Assembly: GCA_042663485.1 (NCBI GenBank)
Contig: JBHTAF010000005.1
Length of the DNA stretch: 64,000 bases
Source of the DNA: Natronosalvus sp042663485
GTDB taxonomy: Archaea; Halobacteriota; Halobacteria; Halobacteriales; Natrialbaceae
Reading direction: 5' to 3' (one strand)
A model generated the notes under the pieces. It saw only the letters and a program-made list of their open reading frames with translations, did not search any database and was not told the DNA's origin. The translations under genes were made by a program, and so were the position numbers. Shown here in pieces: positions 7,261 to 15,813 of this stretch; position 1 is the first letter of the stretch, and the number at the start of each line of letters is the position of its first letter.

Positions 7261-7632
7261 TTATACGTCTTCGTCGTCTTCCTCGTCGTCCGTTTCGTTG
7301 TCGTCACCGACGTCGGTCTCGTTGTCGTCCGACTCGTTGTCGTCGCCGATGTCGGTCTCGTTGTCGTCCGACTCGTTGTCGTCGCCGATGTCGGTCTCGT
7401 TGTCGTCTTCCTCGTCGTCCATTCCGTCGTCGGTCTCATCGTCGTCGCCGACGTCGGTCTCGTTCTCGTCGTCGCCCATTCCGTCGTCGTCCCCATTACC
7501 GACACCGTCGTCCACTCCGTCGTCGGTTTCGTTGTCGCCCGGGCCCTCGTCGGTACACCCAGCGAGGGCGGCCGTACCAGCAGCGCCAACTGCAACGACG
7601 AACTTCCGTCGGCTGAATCTGTCTTGGGACAT
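7261..7632 (-). CDS. Asp/Asn-rich Tat lipoprotein with tandem repeats
   Basis: The 123-residue protein has a Tat leader (SRRKFVVAVGAAG) and lipobox LAGC with lipidated Cys26. Everything after that is extremely acidic low-complexity sequence, with ~13-residue units such as NETDIGDDNESDD repeated two to three times. There is no folded domain. The mature protein would be a highly negative, probably disordered, surface-anchored chain. Possible roles include cation binding or a spacer in the cell envelope, but none is shown. It may also be the remnant of a longer lipoprotein that lost its globular domain. The neighbours are on both strands and give no functional clue. Confidence 0.7.
   Translation of the reverse strand: MSQDRFSRRKFVVAVGAAGTAALAGCTDEGPGDNETDDGVDDGVGNGDDDGMGDDENETDVGDDDETDDGMDDEEDDNETDIGDDNESDDNETDIGDDNESDDNETDVGDDNETDDEEDDEDV
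7321..7398 (-). repeat. Perfect 39-bp tandem duplication inside the Asp-rich lipoprotein gene
   Basis: Bases 7321-7359 and 7360-7398 are identical 39-mers, each encoding a 13-residue acidic unit. Partial copies flank them on both sides. Unit length is a multiple of three, so copy-number change would keep the frame. Confidence 0.85.
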
Positions 7633-7823
7633 GCGAATCCGGGTATTTCACTCGAGCTTCTGGGTATACGCATTGCAATTGCCGCCTCTTCATCCCCCGG
7701 TGGGTAAGCACTCGCCGAACTAATATGATCTGAATTACAGGATCGACGAGGCGTTCGGTCGGCTCGAGGCCGCCGGTGTCGTGCATCGACGGGACTTTTG
7801 GGCTCGCGCGCGTACGAACGGCA

Positions 7824-8552
7824 ATGAACGTCCGCGGCGAACGCGAGTGTACGTCCTGTGGGACCCGTTGGTCGTACGCCGAGACGGGAAGCGTCGGCTG
7901 TCCAGCCTGCGGGAGCCTCAAGAGCGTCGGTACCGGCGAGCGCACGGCGACCACCGACCGGCCCGCGTCGTTCGACCTCACGAGCGTCCGCGGGGCCGTC
8001 GACGAGGCGGCCAACGACGAACTCGCCGACCGCGCCAGAGGGGTCTGTCGCGAGTACGTTCGTAACCGCGGATTCGTCGCCGACGGGGACCTTCGCCCGC
8101 TCGACGACACGTACCTCGCCGCGATGGAACTCCGCCACGCCGCCGACATCGTCGCCCGAACCTCCCAACTGACCGAAGACGAAGAGCTGTACTTCCTCTC
8201 GCTGTTGCGCGATGCCGACGACGGCACGCGCCCCGACCCGAAGACGGTCCCGCCGTCCTTTCACGAGGCTCGAGGCCTCGCCGTCGCCGACGCCGTGCGC
8301 ACCTATCGGCGTGATCTCCGCCTCTGGGTCGAGGAGACGGACCAGGAACTCGAACTCGAGGACGCCCAGAGCACGCTCGAGAACCTGATCGATCACGAAA
8401 CCCGCCTGCGCATGCTGGAGGGCGACGTCGAGCCGACGATCGCGGAACGACTGCTCGAGACGACTCGACACCTGGCGAACGGCGTACAGGGGGACGTGGC
8501 CGAACTCGAGGCCGCACGAGAAGGCCTCGAGTCGCTGGCGAAGACGCTGTAG
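7824..8552 (+). CDS. Haloarchaeal protein with N-terminal zinc ribbon (DUF7117-like)
   Basis: From ATG 7824 the 242-residue protein starts MNVRGERECTSCGTRWSYAETGSVGCPACGSLKS. This is a four-Cys zinc ribbon (CxxC...CxxC). It is followed by a helical, acidic domain with an internal LTEDEELYFLSLLRDAD segment and a final coiled-coil-like tail (VAELEAAREGLESLAKTL). I believe it corresponds to a family restricted to Halobacteria, with no known activity. A GTG at 7776 in frame would add 16 poor-quality residues and was not chosen. It converges with folD, with only 20 bp between the stops. Confidence 0.78.
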   Translation: MNVRGERECTSCGTRWSYAETGSVGCPACGSLKSVGTGERTATTDRPASFDLTSVRGAVDEAANDELADRARGVCREYVRNRGFVADGDLRPLDDTYLAAMELRHAADIVARTSQLTEDEELYFLSLLRDADDGTRPDPKTVPPSFHEARGLAVADAVRTYRRDLRLWVEETDQELELEDAQSTLENLIDHETRLRMLEGDVEPTIAERLLETTRHLANGVQGDVAELEAAREGLESLAKTL

Positions 8553-8572
8553 GACCGGACTCGAGGTCAGGA

Positions 8573-9466
8573 TCAGGGCAACTCGACGTCGATTCCCTCC
8601 TGCAGGCTGGCGGCTTTGACCGTGTTGTAGAGCAACATCGCGCGCGTCATGGGGCCGACGCCGCCGGGGACGGGGGTGATCGCACCAGCTCGTTCCTTCG
8701 CGCTCTCGAAGTCAACGTCGCCGACGAGTTCGTATCCCTTCTCGGTGTCCGCGTCCACGCGGTTGACCCCGACGTCGATGACGGTTGCGCCCTCGTCGAT
8801 CATCGAGCCGTCGATCAGTTCGGGGACGCCAACGGCAGCGATCACGACGTCCGCCGCGCGCGTCTTGGCCGCGAGGTCGTCGGTTCGAGAGTGACAGACG
8901 GTCACCGTCGCGTTGCCGTCGCCGGATTTCTGGATCAGCAGGTTCGCGAGGGGCTTACCGACGATGTCCGAGCGTCCGACGATGGTCACGTCCGCCCCCT
9001 CGGTGTCGACCCCGGTGGATTCGAGGAGTTTCTGGACGCCGTGGGGGGTACAGGGCCGGAAGCGAGCGTCGCCAGCGACCAGTCGTCCGACGTTCTCGGG
9101 GTGAAAGCCGTCGACGTCCTTCATGGGGTCGATTCGCCGGATCACGTCCCGATACTCGACGTGGTCGGGGACCGGTGACTGGACGAGGTAGCCGTGGACA
9201 TCGGGATCGTCGTTGAGTTCCGAGATGACCTCGTACAGGTCCTCGGGGGCAGCGTCACCGGGGACGTCGACGTGGTGGGGCTCGATGCCGACCTCCTCGC
9301 AGTCGCGCTGTTTCATGTTCACGTACGTCTGGCTCGCCGGGTCGTCGCCCATCAGGACGGTCGCCAGCCCTGGACGGGCGTCGGCGTCCGCGAGCGTCTC
9401 GATCGCTCCAGTCAGATCGGCTCGTATCTCGCTCGCGACCGCCTTCCCGTCGATGATCGTCGTCAT
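8573..9466 (-). CDS. folD: Bifunctional methylenetetrahydrofolate dehydrogenase/cyclohydrolase FolD
   Basis: The 297-residue enzyme (ATG 9466) interconverts 5,10-methylene-, 5,10-methenyl- and 10-formyl-tetrahydrofolate in the cytosol using NADP. The catalytic Lys region YVNMKQRDCEEVGI has Lys near residue 52. The substrate motif is VQSPVP, followed by DPMKDVDGFHPENVGRL, and the cofactor-binding segment is TIVGRSDIVGKPLANLL. The C-terminal family signature TPVPGGVGPMTRAMLLYNT is intact. An in-frame ATG ten codons upstream is possible but adds non-conserved residues. One-carbon units from histidine breakdown can enter this pathway in some organisms; the hut genes in this window are far away and use HutG, so no direct link is claimed. 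Confidence 0.96.
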   Translation of the reverse strand: MTTIIDGKAVASEIRADLTGAIETLADADARPGLATVLMGDDPASQTYVNMKQRDCEEVGIEPHHVDVPGDAAPEDLYEVISELNDDPDVHGYLVQSPVPDHVEYRDVIRRIDPMKDVDGFHPENVGRLVAGDARFRPCTPHGVQKLLESTGVDTEGADVTIVGRSDIVGKPLANLLIQKSGDGNATVTVCHSRTDDLAAKTRAADVVIAAVGVPELIDGSMIDEGATVIDVGVNRVDADTEKGYELVGDVDFESAKERAGAITPVPGGVGPMTRAMLLYNTVKAASLQEGIDVELP

Positions 9467-9734
9467 ACCGGAACCCGACACCGCGAGCCTATTCAATGCT
9501 CGGGTTCGTGCCCATCTTTTCTCTCGTTTCGAGTGTATTATTCACGTTCGTGCATTTTCCGATCGACTCGTCTCCCCTTCACCCTCGGTCATCGTACCCC
9601 GGAACGAGCGATTCGTCGGACTCTTCGCGTCGCCAGCCATCGCTCTCGAGAACGAGCCACTCGGGCAAGGCCGACTCGACTCCCCCTCGGAGCGGTTCAA
9701 TGCCGTTATTTCGCTTCGATGCCTCCGTACCCTC

Positions 9735-10367
9735 GTGGAGAACGTCACTGACCGAACGAGCAACCCCTTTGGGATGCGACCGCCCTTCCAGAAGCACGAC
9801 CCCGGTAACGTCCCCGCCGTGTTCGGCTACGGCGACGCCAACGCCGACTTCCACCTCATCGGAGACCATCCCGGCATCCACGGCGGCGAGACCACTGGTA
9901 TCCCGTTCACCGAACTCGAGACGAGCGAGCGCCTCCTGGATGTCTTCCGCACCGTCGGATTCGTCAGCGGTCCCGCCAGCGAGCCGGTCTTCTCGAACTT
10001 CTTCGCCGACTACCTCCACATGTGCACCCTTCCCGGCGGCCGACCGCCGACCACCGAAGAGTACGACGAACTCGAGCGCTACTTCGACGCGGAGTTGCGC
10101 GCGATCAACGCCCACATCCTCCTGCCAGTCGGCGCCAGGGCGACCGATCACGTTCTCCAGGAGTACACGACCCAGCGCCATCGAATCGACCTCGAGATGC
10201 CCGCCCTCCACGCGACGGAGATCCGCGGTCGCGGGTTCATGGTCGTCCCGATTCTCGACCCGGCCGAGTGGGAAGCCGGGGACCGAGAGCGGTTGCTCGA
10301 GCGACTCGAGGCGATTCTCGATTCGGATTATCGGCAGACGAAGGGTGTGGCGACGCGGATCGGGTGA
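9735..10367 (+). CDS. Uracil-DNA glycosylase superfamily protein
   Basis: The ~210-residue protein starts at GTG 9735 (MENVTDRTSNPFGMRPPF). The open frame extends far upstream but loses coding character there. It fits the UDG fold: VFGYGDANADFHLIGDHPGIHGG is the motif-1 strand and loop (family 4 proteins have GEAPG here). HILLPVGARATDHVLQEY follows the usual central helix, and a C-terminal strand (FMVVPILDPAEW) sits where the His-containing motif 2 of active enzymes normally is. The canonical HPS tripeptide is absent (DPA instead), and so are the four Cys of the Fe-S family 4 enzymes. It may be a divergent glycosylase or a non-catalytic relative. Confidence 0.72.
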   Translation: MENVTDRTSNPFGMRPPFQKHDPGNVPAVFGYGDANADFHLIGDHPGIHGGETTGIPFTELETSERLLDVFRTVGFVSGPASEPVFSNFFADYLHMCTLPGGRPPTTEEYDELERYFDAELRAINAHILLPVGARATDHVLQEYTTQRHRIDLEMPALHATEIRGRGFMVVPILDPAEWEAGDRERLLERLEAILDSDYRQTKGVATRIG

Positions 10368-10394
10368 AGCGGGTCAAACCGGCACAATAGGTAA

Positions 10395-11750
10395 CTACCG
10401 CCCGAACCGTTTTCGAACGCTCACGCGGAGCGGAAGCCCCAGCGCGCCGAGCAGCGGAACGACGACGAACAGCGCCAGATCGGCTGGAAGCGTCGCGTAC
10501 CCGGCAGCGGCGACGGCGAACCCGACGAGCGGGGCCAGGACGCCCAGGACGTAGAGGTACGAGGGCGACCACCCGGGGAGCTGGTGAGTTCGGTGAACGA
10601 CGACGCCGATCAGCAGCGGCATGAGGACGCTTCCCGCGAGCAGCGGACCGCCGACGACCATCGTCGCCGCAGTGAGCGCGACCCCGACGACGATGGTCTC
10701 GTCGAGCGAGATCGGCCCCCAGGTCTCCTCGCGCCAGGCGACCCGTGCAGCGAGCACGAAGAGCAACGAGAGGCCGACGACTCCGGCCAGGACGCCGTAC
10801 CACTGGATCGGCTCGAGGAGCGAGGGCGGGGCGACCAGCTCGACGCTCGAGACAAACGCGATGGGGGTCGAAATGCCGTGCCGACTGGTCGAGAGGAACG
10901 TCCAGAGCGCGTTCGCGTCGGCGCCGATCGACTGGAGTTCCAGCGCCAGGTTCGAGAGCGCGTTCTCGTGCTCGAGTCCGAAGTGGACGAGTCCGGCGAG
11001 ATACACGAGGATCGACGTCCAGATGAGCGGCCAGGCGAAGTTCTGGTCGCGCCACCACCGGACGAGCGCGTTGTCGGTCAGTCGACCCGGTCTCGAGTGA
11101 GCGTGAGCGTGCGGGGTCGACTCGGTCCGGGCACTCGACGTACCGGCGGTGCCGGTCGTCGTCCCGCCCGCGGTGGTACTCGAGGCGGTCGTGTTCGAGC
11201 GAGCGTTCCTCCCGGTGCCGGCCCCCGTTCCGGTGCCAGTGCTCGTAGTCGAGGTGGACGCACTGGCCGATCCCGCGCCGGCGCTCGCACTCGCACTCGA
11301 GGTTCGCGAGTCCGTCGTCCCGCCTGCCGACGTAGCGCTCGAGGTCGCGTTCGAGGTTCGGGTCGTCGACGAACGCGACTTCGGGCCCGATTTCGACCTC
11401 GGATCCGAATCCGATTTCGAACTCGAGGAGTCGTCTCCCTCGTTTTCGTCCGCGTCTGTATCTGTGTCCGCGTCCGTAGCCGACTTCCAGAGGTCAGGTG
11501 AGGGGAGTCCCGACGTTCGCTTGGCGACGTAATCTTCGTGCCCGAGGCGATCGTAGGCCTGGCGTTCGACCGGATCGCCCAGAATGTCGTAGGCCTTCTT
11601 GAGTGCCGTAAACTGCGCCTGTGCCCGGTCGTCGTCGTTCAGATCCGGGTGGTAGACCCGGACCTGTTCACGAAACGCCTGCTTCACGTCGTCCTGAGAG
11701 GCGTCAGATGAGATGTCGAGAAGGTCGTAGAAGTCGATATCGTCGGTCAT
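10395..11750 (-). CDS. J-domain (DnaJ-like) membrane protein
   Basis: This 451-residue protein has an N-terminal J domain (residues ~5-68) with the HPD tripeptide at 34-36 (VYHPDLNDD), so it should stimulate an Hsp70/DnaK ATPase. Residues ~90-225 are low-complexity Ser/Thr/Gly/Ala with charged patches, a likely disordered linker. After ~230 come several hydrophobic helices (WPLIWTSILVYLAGLVHFG; YGVLAGVVGLSLLFVLAARV; IVVGVALTAATMVVGGPLLAGSVL split; LYVLGVLAPLVGFAVAAAGYA), then a short basic tail. The G/F and zinc domains of classical DnaJ are missing. A membrane-tethered co-chaperone is the simplest reading; partners are unknown. Confidence 0.88.
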   Translation of the reverse strand: MTDDIDFYDLLDISSDASQDDVKQAFREQVRVYHPDLNDDDRAQAQFTALKKAYDILGDPVERQAYDRLGHEDYVAKRTSGLPSPDLWKSATDADTDTDADENEGDDSSSSKSDSDPRSKSGPKSRSSTTRTSNATSSATSAGGTTDSRTSSASASAGAGSASASTSTTSTGTGTGAGTGRNARSNTTASSTTAGGTTTGTAGTSSARTESTPHAHAHSRPGRLTDNALVRWWRDQNFAWPLIWTSILVYLAGLVHFGLEHENALSNLALELQSIGADANALWTFLSTSRHGISTPIAFVSSVELVAPPSLLEPIQWYGVLAGVVGLSLLFVLAARVAWREETWGPISLDETIVVGVALTAATMVVGGPLLAGSVLMPLLIGVVVHRTHQLPGWSPSYLYVLGVLAPLVGFAVAAAGYATLPADLALFVVVPLLGALGLPLRVSVRKRFGR

Positions 11751-11914
11751 GGAAGATCGGTCGTCTATAGCCCCGGGACTGGTCTGTTAGACCGTTTTCC
11801 TGCGACAACTTATACTTTCAATATCGCTGATTGTCTCCGCGACGTATCTGCCCATCGTGGACGAACTGGCATGGGTATTTCGGCCGACGACGTCTTCACC
11901 GCGTTCAGCGGCCT

Positions 11915-13339
11915 CTACTCGAACTCGTCGAGAGAGACCTGTCCGGACCCCCGAACCGACGTCTCGCGGTTCGCTTGTTCCTCGTCGTCGGTAGATCGTT
12001 CGGCCTCGTCCCGACCGCCCGAATCCGACGCGAGAGCGGTTTCGAGGTCGAGTTGCTCTACGGCGTTGGTCACCCTTTCGGTGGGCGAACTCGAGTCTGC
12101 TCCGCCAAGTGCGTCGTTCTCGCCGTCATCGCCGTCGTCGGTACTCGAGTCCGCCCCGTCCGATCCCGTTCGATCCTCCCAGTCGACACCATCGAGACTC
12201 GTCTGGTCTGCCTCGCTGAACTCGAGGTTCGCCACCCTGACGCCGAGTTTTCGCACGGGTTCGGACTCGAACTCGGTGAACAGGTCCAGGGCGATCTCCC
12301 GGACGAGATCGGGTTCGTCGACCGGTCCGGGCAACGACCGCTCGCGCGTGTTGACCTCGTAGGGCGGACGGACGGCCTTCACGCCCACGGTCCGGTACAG
12401 CGCGCCCTCGCGGCGGGCACGGTCGGCGACGGCCGCCGCGAGCGTCTCCACCAGTTCGAGCTTCGGCTCGCGCTCCTCGACGGGGCCGTCGAACGCCGAC
12501 TCCCGCGAGAAGCTCTTCGGAAGTCCCTTCGGTTCGACGCGGCGGTCGTCGTCTCCTCGTGCGCGCTCGTAGAGTTCCCGTCCGCGCTCACCGAATCGGT
12601 CGACGAGCGGTTCCGGGTCGGTGGCAGCGACATCCGCCGCTGTCTCGAGCCCCATCGACCGCAGTTCGCGGGCCGTCACGGGGCCGACGCCGTGGAGCAA
12701 GTCGACGTCGAGCGGCGCCAGGAACTCGCGAACCTCGCCGGGACGAACGACCGTCAGGCCGTCCGGTTTGTCGAAGTCGCTGGCGATTTTGGCCGCGCTC
12801 ATCGAGGGTGCGACGCCGACGCTGACGGTGATACCGACCTCGCGACGGATTCGGTCTTTGACGTGGCGGGCGAAGCCGTCGACGACCGACCAGGCGGTGC
12901 GTTCGGTCACGTCGAGGTAGGCCTCGTCGACGCTCACCTCGCGGACGACGTCGGCGCAATCGTGGAGGATCTCTTTCACATCGGCGGCAACCGACTGGTA
13001 GTAGTCCATGTCGACCGGGCGGTAGTGGCCGGTTTCCTCGACTGCGAGGTTTGGATCGGCCTCGGCGTCGACCCGCCGGGGCAGCGCCTCGAGCGCCGTC
13101 GAGATGGCCTGAGCGCTCTCGACGCCGAACGCGCGCGCCTCGTAGCTGGCGGTGGCGACGGCCCCGACCGAGTCGCCGGATTCGTACCCCATCCCGACGA
13201 CGACCGGTTCGCCCTCGAGGTCGGGTTCCCGGAGGCGCTCGCAGGCAGCGTAGAAGCAGTCGGCGTCGACGTGGAGAACGATGCGGTCCTCGCTCTCGTC
13301 GGTGTGGTTGACGCCGGGGAGGTACGGTTCGTTGGCCAT
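11915..13339 (-). CDS. dinB: DNA polymerase IV (Y-family translesion polymerase)
   Basis: The 474-residue protein has the Y-family catalytic core. VLHVDADCFYAACE holds the first metal Asp (D25), and VSVDEAYLDVTE holds D138/E139. A helix-hairpin-helix thumb region (LLHGVGPVTARELRSMGL) and a little-finger domain (LPKSFSRESAFDGPVEE) follow. After ~390 there is an acidic Asp/Ser-rich tail ending GQVSLDEFE, which resembles a PCNA-interacting peptide (Q-x-x-L-x-x-F). The enzyme bypasses DNA lesions. The tail length and acidity are haloarchaeal features. The gene stands alone, divergent from gamma-glutamyltransferase. Confidence 0.95.
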   Translation of the reverse strand: MANEPYLPGVNHTDESEDRIVLHVDADCFYAACERLREPDLEGEPVVVGMGYESGDSVGAVATASYEARAFGVESAQAISTALEALPRRVDAEADPNLAVEETGHYRPVDMDYYQSVAADVKEILHDCADVVREVSVDEAYLDVTERTAWSVVDGFARHVKDRIRREVGITVSVGVAPSMSAAKIASDFDKPDGLTVVRPGEVREFLAPLDVDLLHGVGPVTARELRSMGLETAADVAATDPEPLVDRFGERGRELYERARGDDDRRVEPKGLPKSFSRESAFDGPVEEREPKLELVETLAAAVADRARREGALYRTVGVKAVRPPYEVNTRERSLPGPVDEPDLVREIALDLFTEFESEPVRKLGVRVANLEFSEADQTSLDGVDWEDRTGSDGADSSTDDGDDGENDALGGADSSSPTERVTNAVEQLDLETALASDSGGRDEAERSTDDEEQANRETSVRGSGQVSLDEFE

Positions 13340-13471
13340 GGGCTGGTGTCGGCGGGTTCGTTACCCCTTTCGTACCGGACGTTTCGACCCGGTAGCCGTG
13401 AAGGTTGCGCCCGACGGCTCGAGTTCACTCGGCGAAGCTGCTTTGCAGATTCCGTTCCCGACCACGCCTAT

Positions 13472-13488
13472 ACTATAGATATTATAGT
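13472..13488. promoter_or_regulatory. AT-rich dyad between dinB and the ggt gene
   Basis: ACTATAGATATTATAGT has 6-bp arms (ACTATA / TATAGT) around GATAT. It lies in the 227-bp divergent intergenic space, about 80 bp before the ggt start. It could be an operator or an upstream TATA pair; no direct evidence exists. Confidence 0.3.
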
Positions 13489-13566
13489 TAAAAACGGCGT
13501 CGCTCGACCCCCGTCCTGGGCTGCCGGAACGCCCGCACTTTTGACCCCCGAGCGAAAGCCCCCGTC

Positions 13567-15231
13567 ATGAGCACCGACTACGACCTCGACCGATTCGACT
13601 CGAGACGCTCCTCGGTCCACACCACCGGCGGGATGGTCGCCACGAGTCAGCCCCTGGCGGCCCAGGCCGGCCTCTCGATCCTCGAGGACGGCGGGAACGC
13701 CTTCGACGCGGCCGTCGCCACCGCGGCCGCGCTGAACGTCGTCGAACCCACGTCGACCGGACTCGGTGGCGACGTCTTCGCCCTCTACCGAACCGCCGAC
13801 GGCGAGGTCGGCGCCATGCGCGCCTGCGGTGGCGCCCCAGCCGAGGCGACCATCGAGAACGTCACGCGCTCGGTCCAGGAGCGAGATGACGCCGCCGACT
13901 GGTACCCCGAATCCAGGGGCTACGCCGTCGACGACACCACGGGCGACGACCTCGAGATGCCGTTCCTCGGCCCCCACGCAGTCACGGTTCCCGGGACGGC
14001 ACGCGGCTGGGAGGCCACGGTCGAAGAACTGGGGACGCTGCCGCTCGCTGACGTCCTCGAGCCGGCTATCCATTACGCCCTCGAGGGGTACCCCGTCTCG
14101 GAGGTCATCTCCTATTACTGGCAGGGCGCACCCCGGCTCTTTACCGACGACCACGCCCGCGAGGCCTACCTGTTCGACGCCGAAGCGCCCGATCCAGGTC
14201 AGGTCGTGACGCTCGAGCGCCTGGGTGAGTCGATGCGAACGATCGCCGAAGAGGGCGCGGACGTCGTCTACGAGGGGGAGATCGGCGAGGCCATCGCCGA
14301 CGAGGTGCAGTCGAAGGGCGGCTTCCTGACCCTCGAGGACCTCGCCGCCTTCGAACCCGAGTTCGTCGAGCCCGTGCACACGACGTACAACGGCGCGGAG
14401 ATCTTCGAGCTGCCCCCGAACAACCAGGGGCTGATCGCGCTCGAGGCGCTGAACATCGCGGAGAAAATCGGCGCGGGCGAACACGCGTACGACTCCCCCG
14501 AGCGGGTGCACGCGTTCGCGGAGGCGACGAAGCTCGCGTTCGTCGACGGCCACCACTACATCACCGACCCCACCTACGAGACGGTGCCGCCGCTGGGATC
14601 GAAGGCCTACGCCCGAGAGCGCGCCGCAGCGATTGGCGACCGGGCGATCCAGGACCCCGAGGTTGGCGTGCCGACCAGAGCGGCCGAGGACGCCGACACC
14701 GTACTCCTGACTGTCGGCGACGAGGAAGGAAATCTCGTCTCGTACATCAACTCCCGCTTCGCCGGGTTCGGGAGCGGCCTGGTCGCCGGGGACACCGGTA
14801 TCGCCCTCCAGAACCGCGGCGCCTCGTTCTCGCTGGATCCCGAGCACCCGAACCGCCTCGAGCCAGGAAAGCGGCCGTTTCATACTCTCGTGCCGGCTAT
14901 CGCGAAGTTCGACGAGGACGACTGGGCGGCCTTCGGCGTGATGGGCGGATACATGCAACCCCAGGGCCACGTCCAGGTCGTCTCGAACCTGGTCGACTAC
15001 GGAATGGGCGCCCAGGAAGCGCTCGACGCGCCGCGCTGGCGCTACCGCGAGGAGGGGGCGCTCGGCGTCGAGGAACGGTTCCCGAACCAGACCGGACTCG
15101 TCCGCAAAGGCCACGACGTACAGGTGCTTCCACCCGTGATGTTCGGGGGTGCACAACTCGTTCGCCGCACCGGAGACGTGCTTACCGGGGCAACGGAACC
15201 GCGAAAAGACGGTCAGGCGGTCGGGTTCTAG
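13567..15231 (+). CDS. ggt: Gamma-glutamyltransferase family protein
   Basis: The 554-residue protein belongs to the GGT N-terminal-nucleophile family, which hydrolyses or transfers gamma-glutamyl groups after self-cleavage into two chains. Aligning by eye with the E. coli enzyme (TTHYSVVDKDGN), the motif DTVLLTVGDEEGN puts the nucleophile at Thr378, which is conserved. Other landmarks are HTTGGMVATSQPLAAQAG at the start, the NAFDAAVATAAALNVVEP helix and the GGDVFALY segment. There is no signal peptide, so a cytosolic location is likely, unlike many bacterial GGTs. Haloarchaea use gamma-glutamylcysteine as their thiol, so a role in thiol turnover is plausible but not shown. Similar proteins act on other gamma-glutamyl or cephalosporin-like substrates. 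Confidence 0.92.
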   Translation: MSTDYDLDRFDSRRSSVHTTGGMVATSQPLAAQAGLSILEDGGNAFDAAVATAAALNVVEPTSTGLGGDVFALYRTADGEVGAMRACGGAPAEATIENVTRSVQERDDAADWYPESRGYAVDDTTGDDLEMPFLGPHAVTVPGTARGWEATVEELGTLPLADVLEPAIHYALEGYPVSEVISYYWQGAPRLFTDDHAREAYLFDAEAPDPGQVVTLERLGESMRTIAEEGADVVYEGEIGEAIADEVQSKGGFLTLEDLAAFEPEFVEPVHTTYNGAEIFELPPNNQGLIALEALNIAEKIGAGEHAYDSPERVHAFAEATKLAFVDGHHYITDPTYETVPPLGSKAYARERAAAIGDRAIQDPEVGVPTRAAEDADTVLLTVGDEEGNLVSYINSRFAGFGSGLVAGDTGIALQNRGASFSLDPEHPNRLEPGKRPFHTLVPAIAKFDEDDWAAFGVMGGYMQPQGHVQVVSNLVDYGMGAQEALDAPRWRYREEGALGVEERFPNQTGLVRKGHDVQVLPPVMFGGAQLVRRTGDVLTGATEPRKDGQAVGF

Positions 15232-15280
15232 GGATCGAACGGCGCTCGAGTTCGGGTCGACGATAGACCTCGACTATCGA

Positions 15281-15460
15281 CTACCCGCTCCAGGTACCGC
15301 CGAGGTCGTCGGCGACGTTGTCGCGCCAGCTATCGAACTCGGTCTGGCACTCGGGGTTGACGCCGATGTGGTCGACGAACCCGGCACCGGGGTCGCTCAG
15401 TTCACCGCCGCAGAACGGGCAGGTCGCGGTGTCGTTCCAGTGTGTTGCGTGCGTTGACAT
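15281..15460 (-). CDS. Small zinc-finger-like protein (DUF7501-like, 59 aa)
   Basis: From ATG 15460 the protein reads MSTHATHWNDTATCPFCGGELSDPGAGFVDHIGVNPEC and ends DDLGGTWSG. CPFCGG plus a downstream His (DHI) and Cys (PEC) form a probable CCHC zinc site. It is a single small domain of a type common in haloarchaea. A longer in-frame reading to 15580 has non-haloarchaeal composition and was rejected. It converges with ggt. Its role is unknown; nucleic-acid or protein binding is typical of such micro-proteins. Confidence 0.75.
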   Translation of the reverse strand: MSTHATHWNDTATCPFCGGELSDPGAGFVDHIGVNPECQTEFDSWRDNVADDLGGTWSG

Positions 15461-15813
15461 ACGCTGATCGTCCACAAACCTGTATTTAGTTCTATCCGGC
15501 ATACGTATAAAATACCTATTATGGGGATAAGGTACATACACATCTTCGTTCGGCCACTTTCGAGATGGGGAGACTATCACCGTCAGAGTACCGAATCGTA
15601 GCAGGGGCCTAATCGGCGTGCGACGCTTGCCCGAGCGACCCGCGTTCGACCGCCGAATCCCTCGACTCGACGACGAATCTCAGGACCTGGCAACGACTCC
15701 TCGAGCAACGAGTTTCGTACCCCGGCAGAAGGAATCTGACTCGAGACGTCGGCGTGGGCATCCTCCGAACCGGCGGAACTATACCGGAACCCTTCCAATT
15801 GGCTCGACGACAG

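Noticed and set aside
7298..7398. Repeat block that at first looks like a CRISPR array
   Set aside because: The 39-bp units are directly adjacent with no unique spacers, and they encode an acidic peptide repeat in a lipoprotein gene.
13468..15156. 562-aa minus-strand frame opposite ggt
   Set aside because: Antisense shadow of a well-supported gamma-glutamyltransferase gene; no motifs.
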